A DNA stretch of 64,000 nt. It comes from Roseburia hominis (lineage in GTDB: Bacteria; Bacillota; Clostridia; Lachnospirales; Lachnospiraceae). Position 1 is the first letter of the stretch, and each line of letters opens with the position of its first letter. The notes below the pieces were generated by a model. That model searched no databases. It was not told where the DNA came from and saw only the letters and a program-made list of their open reading frames with translations. Positions 23,764-34,081 of the stretch are shown here, in pieces. The DNA lies in assembly GCA_021771815.1 (NCBI GenBank), contig JAETOE010000016.1, positions 19,887 to 83,886 on the forward strand. The letters are read 5' to 3'. The position numbers and the translations under genes were made by a program.

Positions 23764-24804
23764 ATGCAGCAGAATAGTGGAACGGACAGGACGAAAGTTG
23801 TTCTGGACGCGATGGGCGGCGACTATGCCCCGGCGGAACCCGTCAGGGGAGCGGTCGATGCAGTCAATGCGCGGTCAGATATCCAGGTGTTTCTGGTAGG
23901 ACAGGAGGACGTCATCCGGGAGGAACTTAAGAAGTATACTTATCCGGAGGATCAGATCCAGGTCGTACATGCGGAGGAAGTCATTGAGACGGCGGAGCCG
24001 CCGGTGAATGCGATCCGCAGGAAGAAGCAGTCATCCATCGTACTCGGAATGAATATGGTAAAGCAGAAGGAGGCAGACGCCTTCGTATCGGCAGGGAGCT
24101 CCGGCGCGATCTTAGTCGGCGGACAGGTACTCGTCGGCAGGATCAAAGGGATTGAGCGTCCGCCTCTGGCGCCGTTAATTCCAACGGAGAAGGGCGTATC
24201 GCTTCTGATTGACTGCGGAGCGAATGTGGATGCGAGAGCATCACATCTGGTGCAGTTTGCCAAAATGGGTTCGATTTATATGGAGAATGTTCTGGGGATT
24301 CAGAAGCCGAGAGTTGCGATCGTCAATATCGGCGCGGAGGAAGACAAGGGAAACGCTCTTGTGAAAGAGACGTTTCCGCTGCTGAAAGAGTGCACGGACA
24401 TTAATTTTGTCGGGAGCATCGAGGCGAGGGAAATCCCGCACGGGGAGGCTGACGTCATCGTCTGTGAGGCATTTGTGGGAAATGTGATTCTGAAGCTGTA
24501 CGAGGGTCTCAGCGGCACATTGATCGGAGCGATCAAGAAGGGCATGATGAGCACGCTAAAGAGCAAGATCGGCGCGGCGCTTGCATTGCCGGCGCTAAAG
24601 AGCACGCTTAAGGCGTTTGACGCCACACAATATGGGGGCGCGCCGCTTTTAGGACTGAATGGTCTTGTCGTAAAGACGCATGGCAGTGCGAAAGCCAAAG
24701 AAATCACGAATTCCATTTTTCAGTGTGTGACTTTCAAAGAACAGGACATCAATGGAAAGATCAAGAAAAATATTATAAGTTCAACGGAACAGGAAGGGAT
24801 GTAG
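23764..24804 (+). CDS. plsX: Phosphate acyltransferase PlsX
   Basis: A 346-residue peripheral membrane enzyme. It converts acyl-ACP and phosphate to acyl-phosphate, the acyl donor for PlsY in phosphatidic acid synthesis. The motif VVLDAMGGDYAP is near residue 12, and SAGSSGAILVGG and GANVDARASHL follow. ATG 23764 has GGAGATGG upstream; the open frame extends further up but without family similarity. acpP starts 3 bp later, and plsY and gpsA of the same pathway are at 57–59 kb. Confidence 0.94.
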   Translation: MQQNSGTDRTKVVLDAMGGDYAPAEPVRGAVDAVNARSDIQVFLVGQEDVIREELKKYTYPEDQIQVVHAEEVIETAEPPVNAIRRKKQSSIVLGMNMVKQKEADAFVSAGSSGAILVGGQVLVGRIKGIERPPLAPLIPTEKGVSLLIDCGANVDARASHLVQFAKMGSIYMENVLGIQKPRVAIVNIGAEEDKGNALVKETFPLLKECTDINFVGSIEAREIPHGEADVIVCEAFVGNVILKLYEGLSGTLIGAIKKGMMSTLKSKIGAALALPALKSTLKAFDATQYGGAPLLGLNGLVVKTHGSAKAKEITNSIFQCVTFKEQDINGKIKKNIISSTEQEGM

Positions 24805-24807
24805 GGT

Positions 24808-25041
24808 ATGGAATTTGAGAAGCTGAAAAAAATCATTGCAGAGGTTTTGAATGTGGATGAAGAGGAAATTACGATGGAGAGTACATTCGTAGATGATCTC
24901 GGAGCGGATTCCCTTGATATATTTCAGATTATTATGGGGATTGAAGAGGAATTTGACATTGAGATTGCAAATGAAGATGCAGAACATATCGTGACCGTGT
25001 CAGATGCAGTAGAAGAGATCAAGAATGCTTTAAACGCATAA
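24808..25041 (+). CDS. acpP: Acyl carrier protein
   Basis: A 77-residue acidic four-helix protein. The phosphopantetheine attachment Ser lies in [11 protein letters not shown] at about residue 36. It carries growing acyl chains in fatty acid synthesis. It is cotranscribed with plsX (3 bp gap) and followed by a terminator. DIFQIIM in helix 2 replaces the more common ELVM-like stretch, a minor variation. Confidence 0.94.
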   Translation: MEFEKLKKIIAEVLNVDEEEITMESTFVDDLGADSLDIFQIIMGIEEEFDIEIANEDAEHIVTVSDAVEEIKNALNA

Positions 25042-25065
25042 TAGACAATTTGATGATGTGACGTG

Positions 25066-25098
25066 AAGCCCTTGTTTCTGCGACAAGGGCTTTTCTTT
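25066..25098 (+). terminator. Terminator after acpP
   Basis: AAGCCCTTGT (25066–25075) pairs with ACAAGGGCTT (25083–25092), followed by TTCTTT. Confidence 0.88.
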
Positions 25099-25210
25099 AG
25101 CGAGGCTTTTTCTTATCCTATACAGCGGATGTAGGGCAAGAAAAGATCTCGGAAAAATCTGTAAGCTGCGGCGCAGAAACGCTGTCTTGCAGGAAGGTAT
25201 AGGGAATGAT

Positions 25211-25909
25211 ATGTCTAAATTGACAGAACTGGAAGAAAAAATCGGTTATAGGTTCAGGGAACAGGGACTGCTCCGTCAGGCGCTGACGCACAGTTCTTTT
25301 GCAAATGAGAAGCATATGAAAAAGCTCTCGGACAACGAGCGTCTTGAGTTTCTGGGAGACGCGGTGTTAGAGGTCGTCTCAAGTGAATTTCTGTACAAGA
25401 AGTACCGCGATCTGCCGGAGGGGGATCTGACGAAGCTTCGTGCGAGTATTGTCTGTGAACCGACATTAGCGCTCTGCACGAGGGAAATTGAACTGGGAAA
25501 GTATCTCTATCTCGGCAAAGGCGAGGACCAGACGGGAGGAAGAGGGCGTAAATCGGTTCTCTCGGATGCGCTTGAGGCGGTAATCGGGGCCATTTATCTG
25601 GACGGCGGTTTTGTGCCTGCAAGCGATTTTATCCACCGTTTTATTCTGACCGATATTGAGCATAAGAAGCTTTTCTATGACAGCAAGACGATCTTACAGG
25701 AGGTCGTGCAGGGAAATATGGAAGAGAGCCTGCATTACGAGCTGATCGGCGAGGAAGGTCCGGATCACGATAAGCATTTTCTTGTGGAGGCGGTGATCGG
25801 GGATCAGACAATCGGCAGGGGGAGCGGACACACTAAGAAGGCAGCGGAGCAGGAGGCGGCATATCAGGCGTTGCTTTTGCTGAAAGAGAGAGGTTTATAT
25901 GTATCTTAA
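25211..25909 (+). CDS. rnc: Ribonuclease III
   Basis: A 232-residue double-stranded RNA endonuclease for rRNA and mRNA processing. The catalytic signature NERLEFLGDAVLEVV is near residue 40, with a second acidic site in LSDALEAVIGAIYLDGG. The double-stranded RNA-binding domain fills the last 70 residues (LQEVVQ to KKAAEQEAA). ATG 25211 is preferred (AGGGAA upstream). The end overlaps smc by 11 bp, a conserved Firmicutes arrangement. Confidence 0.95.
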   Translation: MSKLTELEEKIGYRFREQGLLRQALTHSSFANEKHMKKLSDNERLEFLGDAVLEVVSSEFLYKKYRDLPEGDLTKLRASIVCEPTLALCTREIELGKYLYLGKGEDQTGGRGRKSVLSDALEAVIGAIYLDGGFVPASDFIHRFILTDIEHKKLFYDSKTILQEVVQGNMEESLHYELIGEEGPDHDKHFLVEAVIGDQTIGRGSGHTKKAAEQEAAYQALLLLKERGLYVS

Positions 25910-28900
25910 GAGCATCGAAGTGCAGGGATTTAAGTCATTTGCGAACAAGATCGTATTTGATTTTCACAACGGAATCACGGGAATTGTAGGACCGAACGGC
26001 AGCGGTAAGAGCAACGTTGCGGATGCGGTGCGCTGGGTGCTTGGAGAACAGAGCGCGAAGCAGCTCCGCGGCGCGAGCATGCAGGACGTCATTTTCGCGG
26101 GAACGGAGAACCGCAAGCCGCTCAGTTATGCTTATGTGGCGATTACCATGGATAATGCAGATCACCAGCTTGCGATTGACTTCGAGGAGGTCACGGTCGC
26201 GAGGCGTGTGTACCGTTCGGGTGAGAGCGAGTATTTGATCAACGGCAATCCGTGCCGTCTTAAGGATGTCACGGAACTGTTCTATGATACGGGTATCGGG
26301 AAAGAGGGCTATTCCATCATCGGGCAGGGGCAGATCGAGCGTATCTTAAGCGGAAAGCCCGAGGAGCGCAGAGAGCTTTTCGACGAGGCTGCCGGTATTG
26401 TGAAATACAAAAAACGCAAGGCGACAGCACAGAAGAAGCTTGAGAACGAGAGGGAGAACCTCGTCCGCGTCAATGACATTCTCACAGAACTGGAGCGTCA
26501 GGTGGGACCGCTGGAGCGTCAGGCGGAGAAAGCGCGTATTTACCTTAAGAAAAAGGAAGAATTAAAGACCTACGATGTGAATATGTTCCTTCTGGAAGTG
26601 GAGCGCATCGAGGGAGCACTAAAGGAAGTACAGGAGAAGTATAACATCGCAGACCAGGAAATGCAGGGCGCCAGGGAGTCCTATGAGAGCGTGAAGTCCG
26701 AGTATGAGCGCATGGAGCAGGACATGGCTGCGATGGATGAAAAACTGAACTCTATCCGTGAAGAGCTGAATCACTCCACTGTGACGAAGGGAAAGCTGGA
26801 AGGGCAGATCAATGTCTTAAACGAGCAGATCCACACGGCCCAGATGACGGACGAACATCTTAAGAGCCGTCTGGATTCCATTGACCGGGAGAAGGAAGAG
26901 CGCATAAAGTCCCGTGAGACTTACGAGAAGGAAAGGGCGGAGCTGGAGAATGAGCTTGCGGCAGCCGGGCAGGAAAAGGAAGTGTCGGCAGAGCGGCTTC
27001 GCACGCTGCAGGAAGAAATCGCACGCTGCACGGAGGGCATCGAGAAGGGCAAGAATGAAATCATCGAGCTTCTGAATAAGAAGGCGTCCGTCAAAGCGCG
27101 CCAGCAGCGCTTTGACACGATGGCGGAGCAGGTGAACATCAGAAAGGCGCAGCTTACGCAGAGACTTCTTGCCAGAAAGACGGAGGAGGCGGATCTCGCA
27201 TCTGTTCTGGAGGAATACCAGAAGGAACTGGATGAAGTGAACGCGTCCATTCAGGCGAATAAGAAGGAAGCCGCCGGGATGGAGGAGAAGAGCAGGGAGT
27301 GGAAGCGCAAGTCTGCCGAGACGAACCAGAAGCTAGAGCAGGCGATTGCGAAATACCACAAGGAACAGTCCAGACTGGAATCCCTTAAGAATATCGCGGA
27401 GCGTTACGACGGTTACGGCAACAGCATCCGCCGCGTCATGGAGCAGAAAGCACAGCATAAGGGCATTCTCGGCGTTGTGTCCGATCTGATCCAGGTCGAG
27501 AAGAAGTATGAGGTCGCGATCGAGACGGCGCTCGGAGGCAATATCCAGAATATCGTCACCGAGGATGAAGAGACTGCGAAGAAGATGATTTCTTATTTGA
27601 AGCAGAACCGTTACGGAAGGGCGACGTTTCTGCCTCTTACAAGCGTAGACGGCAAGGGCAATTTCAAGAATATGGACGCCTTAAAGGAGCCGGGCGTCAT
27701 CGGGCTTGCCAACACCCTTGTCGCGACCGAGAAGAAATATGAAGGCGTGACGGCATATCTGCTCGGCAGGGTGATCGTGACCGAGAACATCGATTACGCG
27801 ATCGCGCTTGCAAAGAAGAACCGTTATTCCCTGCACATCGTAACGCTGGAGGGCGAGTATTTAAGCCCGGGCGGTTCGATGACGGGCGGTGCCTTTAAGA
27901 ACAGCAGCAATCTGCTTGCGAGAAACCGTGAGATTGAAGAACTGGAAAAGACAGTAGCGAATCTGGAAAAAGAGATTGCAGAACACAGAAACCGTCTCGA
28001 GGATATTAAGACGGCGCAGAGCCTTCTTGCTGAGGATATTGAGAAGACGAAGACCACACTGCAGGAACAGTATATTCTGCAGAATACGGCGAAGCTCAAC
28101 GTAGAGCGCGCGACCGAGCAGAAGAATGAGAGCGAAAGCGTCTTCGCGGGTCTTAAGACCGAGAGTCAGGAGCTTGAGAACCAGCTCCGTGAGATTTCGG
28201 ACAATAAAACGCGGATTACAGAGGAAATTGAGGCGGCAAAGGAACGCGAGAAGCAGATCGAGGAAGAGAACGCACAGTTCCAGAAGAGCCTGGATGAGAA
28301 TGCCGCGAAGGAGGAAGAAGCGCAGAAGGCGGCGTCCGAGGTACAGCTTAAGGAAGCGGCGGTTCGCCAGAAGGTGGAGTTCGTGTTGGTGAACCTGGAC
28401 CGTATCAACGGAGAAATCAAACGATACGAGGATGAGCGTGAGGGCTTCGTGAGAGATGCGAAGGATGCGAAGGCGGACGCCGAGAGGAAGCGTCATGACA
28501 TCGAGGAGATCAGGAAGACGATCCTGGCATCCGACGACAGTTATGCAAAGCTCGAGGCGGAACTTAAGGAAACGACAGCCAGAAGAGAAGAGATGTCCGC
28601 AGAGTACAAGGGATTTTTCCAGAAGCGTGAGGATATCTCGAATAAGATCACCGATCTTGATAAGGAAATCTTCCGTCTGAACAGCCAGAGAGAGAAGCTA
28701 GAAGAGGCACATGAATACCAGAATAATTACATGTGGGAAGAGTATGAACTGACGCTGCACGCGGCAATGGAGCTGCGCAACGAAGAATACACAGATCTTT
28801 CCGCGATGAAGAAGCTAATTGCCGTGATCAAGGATGATATCCGAAAACTCGGCGATGTCAATGTCAACGCGATCGAGGATTATAAGGAGATTTCGGAGCG

Positions 28901-29459
28901 CTACGAGTTCTTAAAGACGCAGCATGACGATCTCGTCGAGGCGGAACAGACGCTGATCGGCATTATCGAAGAACTCGACACCGGAATGCGCAAGCAGTTT
29001 CTGGAGAAGTTCGCCGAGATACAGCGCGAGTTCGATAAGGTGTTTAAGGAACTGTTCGGCGGTGGAAAGGGAACGCTCGAATTGGTGGAGGATGAGGATA
29101 TCTTAGAGTGCGGCATCCGCATTATCGCACAGCCGCCGGGAAAGAAGCTGCAGAATATGATGCAGATGTCCGGCGGTGAGAAATCTTTGACGGCGATTTC
29201 ACTGCTCTTTGCGATCCAGAACCTAAAGCCGTCCCCGTTCTGTCTGCTCGATGAGATTGAGGCGGCGCTTGACGATTCGAATGTCGGACGTTTTGCAAAG
29301 TATTTACATAAGCTGACGAAGAGCACGCAGTTCATCGTTATCACGCACAGGCGCGGTACGATGGCGGCGGCAGACCGACTGTACGGTATCACGATGCAGG
29401 AGAAGGGAATATCTACGCTTGTCTCTGTGAATCTGATCGAGGATGATCTTGACAAGTAG
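25899..29459 (+). CDS. smc: Chromosome partition protein SMC
   Basis: A 1186-residue chromosome-organising ATPase of standard length. Walker [10 protein letters not shown] is at residues 31–39, long coiled coils flank a hinge around residues 510–680 ([13 protein letters not shown] to [19 protein letters not shown]), the signature is [20 protein letters not shown] near 1085–1100, and Walker B is [12 protein letters not shown]. It extrudes DNA loops with ScpA and ScpB, which are not in this window. It is translationally coupled to rnc and located two genes before ffh-type SRP genes only via ftsY. Confidence 0.97.
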   Translation: MYLKSIEVQGFKSFANKIVFDFHNGITGIVGPNGSGKSNVADAVRWVLGEQSAKQLRGASMQDVIFAGTENRKPLSYAYVAITMDNADHQLAIDFEEVTVARRVYRSGESEYLINGNPCRLKDVTELFYDTGIGKEGYSIIGQGQIERILSGKPEERRELFDEAAGIVKYKKRKATAQKKLENERENLVRVNDILTELERQVGPLERQAEKARIYLKKKEELKTYDVNMFLLEVERIEGALKEVQEKYNIADQEMQGARESYESVKSEYERMEQDMAAMDEKLNSIREELNHSTVTKGKLEGQINVLNEQIHTAQMTDEHLKSRLDSIDREKEERIKSRETYEKERAELENELAAAGQEKEVSAERLRTLQEEIARCTEGIEKGKNEIIELLNKKASVKARQQRFDTMAEQVNIRKAQLTQRLLARKTEEADLASVLEEYQKELDEVNASIQANKKEAAGMEEKSREWKRKSAETNQKLEQAIAKYHKEQSRLESLKNIAERYDGYGNSIRRVMEQKAQHKGILGVVSDLIQVEKKYEVAIETALGGNIQNIVTEDEETAKKMISYLKQNRYGRATFLPLTSVDGKGNFKNMDALKEPGVIGLANTLVATEKKYEGVTAYLLGRVIVTENIDYAIALAKKNRYSLHIVTLEGEYLSPGGSMTGGAFKNSSNLLARNREIEELEKTVANLEKEIAEHRNRLEDIKTAQSLLAEDIEKTKTTLQEQYILQNTAKLNVERATEQKNESESVFAGLKTESQELENQLREISDNKTRITEEIEAAKEREKQIEEENAQFQKSLDENAAKEEEAQKAASEVQLKEAAVRQKVEFVLVNLDRINGEIKRYEDEREGFVRDAKDAKADAERKRHDIEEIRKTILASDDSYAKLEAELKETTARREEMSAEYKGFFQKREDISNKITDLDKEIFRLNSQREKLEEAHEYQNNYMWEEYELTLHAAMELRNEEYTDLSAMKKLIAVIKDDIRKLGDVNVNAIEDYKEISERYEFLKTQHDDLVEAEQTLIGIIEELDTGMRKQFLEKFAEIQREFDKVFKELFGGGKGTLELVEDEDILECGIRIIAQPPGKKLQNMMQMSGGEKSLTAISLLFAIQNLKPSPFCLLDEIEAALDDSNVGRFAKYLHKLTKSTQFIVITHRRGTMAAADRLYGITMQEKGISTLVSVNLIEDDLDK

Positions 29460-29593
29460 TGCATGTGACGAAACAGGAAGATGCGGCTGCGAAAATAGCA
29501 GCAGGATGTAAGCGGCAGCAAATAAAACGGAAGGATGCGGTTGCTGGAACAGCCATAGGGTGTGAGCAGTAACCCGGAATGTGAGGACATAAA

Positions 29594-30520
29594 ATGAGTG
29601 AGGAAAAGAAAGGCTTCTGGGGACGTTTAGTCGCGGGATTAGGCAAGACCAGAGACAATATTGTCGCAGGTATTGATTCCATTTTCAGCGGATTTTCCAG
29701 TATTGACGACGAGTTTTATGAGGAGATCGAGGAGATTCTCATCATGGGGGATATCGGCGTGAATGCGACTGAGGCGATCATTGAGAGCCTCAAGGAAAAG
29801 GTGAAGGAGAATCATATCAAGGATCCGGCGGAGTGCAAGGAACTGCTGATTCACAGTATCAAGGAGCAGATGGATGTCGGCGAGACGGCGTACCGTTTTG
29901 AGAATGAGAAATCCGTCGTGCTTGTGATCGGCGTTAACGGCGTCGGCAAGACGACCTCTGTTGGTAAGCTGGCAGGCAAGCTTAAAGATCAGAATAAAAA
30001 GGTAGTTCTTGCGGCGGCAGATACCTTCCGCGCCGCGGCGGGCAATCAGCTTTTTGAGTGGGCGAACCGCGCGGGCGTCGATATGATCGGCGGACAGGAG
30101 GGCGCAGATCCGGCAGCGGTCGTTTACGATGCGGTAGCGGCTGCGAAAGCGAGAAACGCGGATGTACTTCTCTGCGATACGGCGGGGCGCCTCCACAATA
30201 AGAAGAACCTGATGGAGGAATTAAAGAAGATTAACCGTATCTTAGAGAAGGAATACCCCGATGCATACAGGGAGACACTTGTAGTACTTGACGCCACGAC
30301 CGGACAGAATGCCTTGAGTCAGGCGAGAGAGTTCTCCGAGGTCGCAGATATCACAGGCATTATTTTAACGAAGATGGACGGCACGGCGAAGGGAGGAATT
30401 GCGGTAGCGATTCATTCGGAGCTTGGCATTCCGGTGAAATATATCGGTGTCGGAGAGACGATCGAGGATCTGCAGAAATTCGATCCCAACCAGTTCGTGG
30501 ACGCACTCTTCGAAGTGTGA
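29594..30520 (+). CDS. ftsY: Signal recognition particle receptor FtsY
   Basis: A 308-residue GTPase that docks SRP–ribosome complexes at the membrane. It is a short form: the NG domain is complete, with almost no acidic A domain. Motifs: GVNGVGKTTSVGKLA (G1), DTAGRLHNKKNLMEEL (G3), TKMDGTAKGG (G4). The 134-bp gap after smc holds a degenerate GC-rich repeat of about 56 bp but no gene. The partner ffh is at 34.5 kb. Confidence 0.95.
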   Translation: MSEEKKGFWGRLVAGLGKTRDNIVAGIDSIFSGFSSIDDEFYEEIEEILIMGDIGVNATEAIIESLKEKVKENHIKDPAECKELLIHSIKEQMDVGETAYRFENEKSVVLVIGVNGVGKTTSVGKLAGKLKDQNKKVVLAAADTFRAAAGNQLFEWANRAGVDMIGGQEGADPAAVVYDAVAAAKARNADVLLCDTAGRLHNKKNLMEELKKINRILEKEYPDAYRETLVVLDATTGQNALSQAREFSEVADITGIILTKMDGTAKGGIAVAIHSELGIPVKYIGVGETIEDLQKFDPNQFVDALFEV

Positions 30521-30546
30521 GCAAAATTGATAGAAGGAGAAAAGAA

Positions 30547-31758
30547 ATGTTGACATTGGACAAATTTGAAGAGGCGAGCGAGAAGGTCAAAGAGGTAACG
30601 CTTGAGACGAAGCTGATCTACAGTGATTTCTTAAGCGAGCAGACGGGCAACAAGGTCTTTTTAAAGCCGGAGAACATGCAGTTTACCGGGGCATACAAGG
30701 TCAGGGGAGCGTACTATAAGATCAGCACGCTTTCCGACGAGGAGCGCGAGAAGGGATTGATTACCGCGTCGGCGGGCAATCATGCGCAGGGCGTTGCTTA
30801 TGCGGCGAAGTGTTACGGCTGCAAAGCGGTCATCGTGATGCCGACGACGACGCCTCTTATCAAAGTGAACCGCACGAAGAGCTACGGCGCACAGGTCGTG
30901 CTCTACGGAGACGTTTATGATGAGGCGTGCCAGAAGGCATATGAGCTTGCCGAGAAGGAAGGCTACACGTTTATTCACCCGTTCGATGATCTTGCGGTTG
31001 CGACCGGGCAGGGAACGATCGCCATGGAAATCTTTAAGGAGCTTCCGCTTGTGGAATACATATTGGTGCCGATCGGCGGCGGCGGACTGGCGACAGGCGT
31101 CTCTACGCTGGCGAAGCTGCTGAACCCGAAGATCAAGGTCATCGGCGTGGAGCCTGCGGGCGCGAACTGTATGCAGGCTTCGTTTGCGGCGGGCAAAGTG
31201 ACGACGCTTCCGAATGTGAACACGATTGCGGACGGAACTGCCGTAAAGACGCCGGGAAGCAATATTTTCCCGTACATCCAGAAAAACCTTGACGACATCA
31301 TCACGGTCGAGGACGACGAGCTTGTGGTTGCTTTCCTGGACATGGTGGAGAACCACAAGATGATCGTGGAGAATTCGGGGCTGCTTACCGTGGCGGCTTT
31401 AAAGCATCTGGATGTTACCGACAAGCGCGTTGTCTCTATCTTAAGCGGCGGAAATATGGACGTCATCACGATGTCTTCCGTGGTGCAGCAGGGACTTATT
31501 TTCCGCGACAGAATATTTACCGTGTCGGTGCTTCTGCCGGATAAGCCGGGCGAGCTTACGAAGGTGTCGGCGACGATTGCAGAAGAGCAGGGCAACGTCA
31601 TCAAGCTGGAGCACAACCAGTTCGTGTCGACGAACCGGAGCGCGGCGGTGGAACTTCGTATTACGCTCGAGTGTTTTGGAACGGACCACAAGAAGCAGAT
31701 TATGAAAGCGCTCGAGAAGAACGGCTATAAGCCGAAGCTTGTGCGCGCAAGCCTGTAA
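30547..31758 (+). CDS. ilvA: Threonine ammonia-lyase (threonine dehydratase) with ACT domain
   Basis: A 403-residue PLP enzyme converting threonine to 2-oxobutanoate and ammonia. The PLP Lys is in FTGAYKVRGAYYK near residue 50, with SAGNHAQGVAYAA and the glycine loop PIGGGGLATGV. A single C-terminal ACT domain begins near 325 (RIFTVSVLLPDKPGEL). The length and single ACT domain fit the medium form, between catabolic TdcB and long IlvA. It may serve isoleucine synthesis or threonine fermentation. ATG 30547 has AGGAGA upstream and follows ftsY by 26 bp. Confidence 0.9.
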   Translation: MLTLDKFEEASEKVKEVTLETKLIYSDFLSEQTGNKVFLKPENMQFTGAYKVRGAYYKISTLSDEEREKGLITASAGNHAQGVAYAAKCYGCKAVIVMPTTTPLIKVNRTKSYGAQVVLYGDVYDEACQKAYELAEKEGYTFIHPFDDLAVATGQGTIAMEIFKELPLVEYILVPIGGGGLATGVSTLAKLLNPKIKVIGVEPAGANCMQASFAAGKVTTLPNVNTIADGTAVKTPGSNIFPYIQKNLDDIITVEDDELVVAFLDMVENHKMIVENSGLLTVAALKHLDVTDKRVVSILSGGNMDVITMSSVVQQGLIFRDRIFTVSVLLPDKPGELTKVSATIAEEQGNVIKLEHNQFVSTNRSAAVELRITLECFGTDHKKQIMKALEKNGYKPKLVRASL

Positions 31759-31782
31759 AATGTAAATGAAAGAGGAGAGAAA

Positions 31783-33141
31783 ATGTTAGAAAAACTTTTT
31801 AAACTGAAAGAGAACAACACAACTGCGAAAACCGAGGTCATGGCGGGAATTACGACATTTATGACGATGGCGTACATTCTGGCGGTCAATCCGGCAATGC
31901 TTGCGGACGCGGGTATGGATAAGACGGCGGTGCTGATCGCAACAGCGCTCGCGGCGTTTGTAGGAACAATGGCGATGGCGTTTCTTGCAAATTACCCGTT
32001 CGCGTTAGCGTCAGGCATGGGCTTAAATGCATATTTTACCTACACCGTATGCGGCGCGATGGGGTATTCGTGGCAGGTCGCGTTGATGGCAGTGTTCGCG
32101 GAAGGATTGATTTTTATCGTACTTTCCCTGACGAACGTGCGTGAGGCGATCTTTAATGCGATTCCGACTAATCTGAAAAAGGGCGTGAGCGTCGGTATCG
32201 GTCTGTTCATCGCGTTTATCGGACTGCAGAACGGCGGAATCGTAGTGGCAAACAGCTCGACACTTGTCTCTTATGTGGACTTTACGGGAAATTTTAAGAC
32301 AGAAGGAATCTGTGCGCTGCTCGCACTGCTCGGTCTGTTCATTACGATTATTCTTTATATCAAACATGTGAGAGGAGCCATCCTTTTCGGTATCGTGCTG
32401 ACATGGATTCTCGGCATGCTGTGTCAGGCAGTGGGAATTTATGTGCCGGATGCGGAAGCGGGATTCTATTCGTTGTATCCGGCATGGGGATTTACGGATC
32501 TGTCTGCGATTGGAAAGACGTTCGGTCAGTGCTTTAGAGCAGATTTTGGTAATGTGCGTGTATTTGATTTCATTGTAATTTTGTTATCGTTCCTGTTTGT
32601 CGATATGTTCGATACGCTCGGTACGCTTATCGGTGTTGCAAATAAGGCGGATATGCTCGATAAAAACGGCAGACTGCCGCGCATCAAGCAGGCGCTGCTT
32701 GCGGATGCGATCGCGACCTCAGCGGGCGCGGTGCTCGGTACTTCCACAACGACGACCTTTGTTGAGAGTTCTTCCGGCGTTGCGGAGGGAGCAAGAACCG
32801 GACTGGCGTCGGTCGTTACCGGATTTCTGTTTTTGATTTCCGTTGTATTGTCTCCGATTTTCTGCTCGATTCCGAGCTTTGCGACGGCTCCGGCATTGAT
32901 TTTCGTGGGATTTTTGATGGTGTCTACGGTGACGAGCATAGAGTTCACGGATATGACGGAGGCGGTTCCGGCATACTTGTGCCTGCTTGCAATGCCGCTT
33001 ATGTACAGTATTTCCGAGGGTATCGCAATCGGTGTTATTTCCTATGTCATTATTAATGTGGTTTGTGGAAAAGCAAAGAAGATCACGCCGCTTATGTATG
33101 TGCTGGCAGTTCTCTTTGTCTGCAAGTACATTTTCTTATAA
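31783..33141 (+). CDS. NCS2 family purine permease (hypoxanthine/guanine/adenine type)
   Basis: A 452-residue transporter with about 12–14 membrane helices. TTFMTMAYILAVNPAMLADAGMD near the N-terminus and DMFDTLGTLIGVANKADMLD in the middle are diagnostic of the AzgA/PbuG branch of proton-coupled purine permeases. GTSTTTTFVESSSGVAEGARTG is the second conserved half-helix region (given in part: GTSTTTTFVESSSG). It stands alone behind ilvA. No purine riboswitch was found in the 24-bp gap, so it is probably read through from ilvA. Confidence 0.9.
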   Translation: MLEKLFKLKENNTTAKTEVMAGITTFMTMAYILAVNPAMLADAGMDKTAVLIATALAAFVGTMAMAFLANYPFALASGMGLNAYFTYTVCGAMGYSWQVALMAVFAEGLIFIVLSLTNVREAIFNAIPTNLKKGVSVGIGLFIAFIGLQNGGIVVANSSTLVSYVDFTGNFKTEGICALLALLGLFITIILYIKHVRGAILFGIVLTWILGMLCQAVGIYVPDAEAGFYSLYPAWGFTDLSAIGKTFGQCFRADFGNVRVFDFIVILLSFLFVDMFDTLGTLIGVANKADMLDKNGRLPRIKQALLADAIATSAGAVLGTSTTTTFVESSSGVAEGARTGLASVVTGFLFLISVVLSPIFCSIPSFATAPALIFVGFLMVSTVTSIEFTDMTEAVPAYLCLLAMPLMYSISEGIAIGVISYVIINVVCGKAKKITPLMYVLAVLFVCKYIFL

Positions 33142-33187
33142 AGCGGATATGGCGTGACCGCCCGGACGGCGGCAGAAATGAGGAACT

Positions 33188-33442
33188 ATGGCAGAAAGAA
33201 TGAAAAAAAGTCTGTTCTTTGGAGCGGTTCTATGCAGCGGTCTTGCGGCGGCGCTTGTGCTTTGCGCCGTAAGCGGCAGGTCATTCGGGAGGCGGATGCT
33301 GCCGTTTGCAGTCTGTGTGGATGGATTTGTGTTTGCCGCAGTCGGGTTTTTCCAGACAGAAGGGAAAAGCGGGGCGCTCTACGGCGTCTGCACGGCGTTA
33401 TGCCTGTTCTGCGCGATCGTGCAGGCGGCGATGGTGCTTTGA
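33188..33442 (+). CDS. Small hypothetical membrane protein
   Basis: An 84-residue protein that I do not recognise. Three hydrophobic stretches (about residues 9–27, 37–54 and 64–83) suggest a small membrane protein with short polar links. It follows the purine permease by 46 bp on the same strand. The ribosome-binding site (GAGGAAC) is modest. Protein-like amino acid use and position support a real gene, but only weakly. Confidence 0.5.
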   Translation: MAERMKKSLFFGAVLCSGLAAALVLCAVSGRSFGRRMLPFAVCVDGFVFAAVGFFQTEGKSGALYGVCTALCLFCAIVQAAMVL

Positions 33443-33471
33443 GGGAAAAGTCTGTAAATGATTAAAAATAT

Positions 33472-33500
33472 TTGACGTACGTATTTGCGTACGCTATAAT
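33472..33500 (+). promoter_or_regulatory. Promoter and paired CGTACG operator of the toxin–antitoxin operon
   Basis: TTGACG (33472–33477), 17-bp spacer, TATAAT (33495–33500). CGTACG occurs at 33476–33481 and 33488–33493, 12 bp centre to centre, inside the promoter. The E. coli yefM–yoeB operator uses two TGTACA-core palindromes at the same spacing, so this is the likely autorepression site. Confidence 0.8.
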
Positions 33501-33522
33501 AAAAGTGAAGGGAGAGGATCCT

Positions 33523-33774
33523 ATGACAGCGATTAGCGTAACAAAGGCGAGAGAGAATATTTATCAGCTACTTACAGATGTTAATACGAATAGTCAGCCA
33601 ATCACTATTACAAATAACAGAGGAAAAAACGGCGTTCTCATATCAGAGGATGATTGGAATGCGATTCAGGAAACATTGTATCTTAATTCTATTCCGGGAG
33701 TGGCAGAATCCATTATAGCGGGAGGGAATACACCTCTTAGGGACTGTGTGCCGGAAGATGAGGTGGAGTGGTAA
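33523..33774 (+). CDS. Phd/YefM family antitoxin
   Basis: An 83-residue antitoxin beginning MTAISVTKARENIYQLLTDV, the Phd/YefM DNA-binding fold, followed by SQPITITNNRGKNGVLISED. The last 25 residues are acidic (NTPLRDCVPEDEVEW) and should wrap the toxin. ATG 33523 has GGGAGAGGAT upstream. The stop TAA is followed directly by the toxin ATG, so the two are coupled. With the toxin it should repress its own promoter. Confidence 0.92.
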   Translation: MTAISVTKARENIYQLLTDVNTNSQPITITNNRGKNGVLISEDDWNAIQETLYLNSIPGVAESIIAGGNTPLRDCVPEDEVEW

Positions 33775-34071
33775 ATGTATCGAATCGTTTACGAGAAGCA
33801 GGCTGTAAAAGATATTAAGAATCTTAAGTCAGCCGGATTGGACAAAAAGGCAAAAGAACTGATCGAAGCTATGAAAGAAGATCCCTTTAAAAATCTACCA
33901 CCATACGAAGGGCTGGTTGGAAATCTAAAAGGCTTCTTTTCCAGGAGAATAAACATACAGCACAGGCTTATATATCAGGTGTACGAGGAGCCGATAGAAA
34001 TTGACAGTGTTAAGTATGACGGAACAATTAAGATCATTCGTATGTGGACGCATTATGAAGGGGTACGATAA
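33775..34071 (+). CDS. Txe/YoeB family mRNA-interferase toxin
   Basis: A 98-residue RelE-fold toxin that cuts mRNA in the ribosome. The core PPYEGLVGNLKGFFSRRINI followed by QHRLIYQV matches YoeB, including the Glu and Arg expected in the active site. The C-terminal HYE near residues 92–94 supplies the His-Tyr pair. It is slightly longer than E. coli YoeB (84), mostly from an added strand before the C-terminus. All key residues seem present, so the toxin is probably active and held by the antitoxin. Confidence 0.92.
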   Translation: MYRIVYEKQAVKDIKNLKSAGLDKKAKELIEAMKEDPFKNLPPYEGLVGNLKGFFSRRINIQHRLIYQVYEEPIEIDSVKYDGTIKIIRMWTHYEGVR

Positions 34072-34081
34072 GGTACAAAAG

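Noticed and set aside
31759..31782. Purine riboswitch before the NCS2 permease
   Set aside because: The gap is only 24 bp and contains just a ribosome binding site.
33154..33465. Frame of 103 codons overlapping the small membrane protein
   Set aside because: Arg/Cys-rich shadow of the 84-codon frame, which has the more protein-like hydrophobic pattern.
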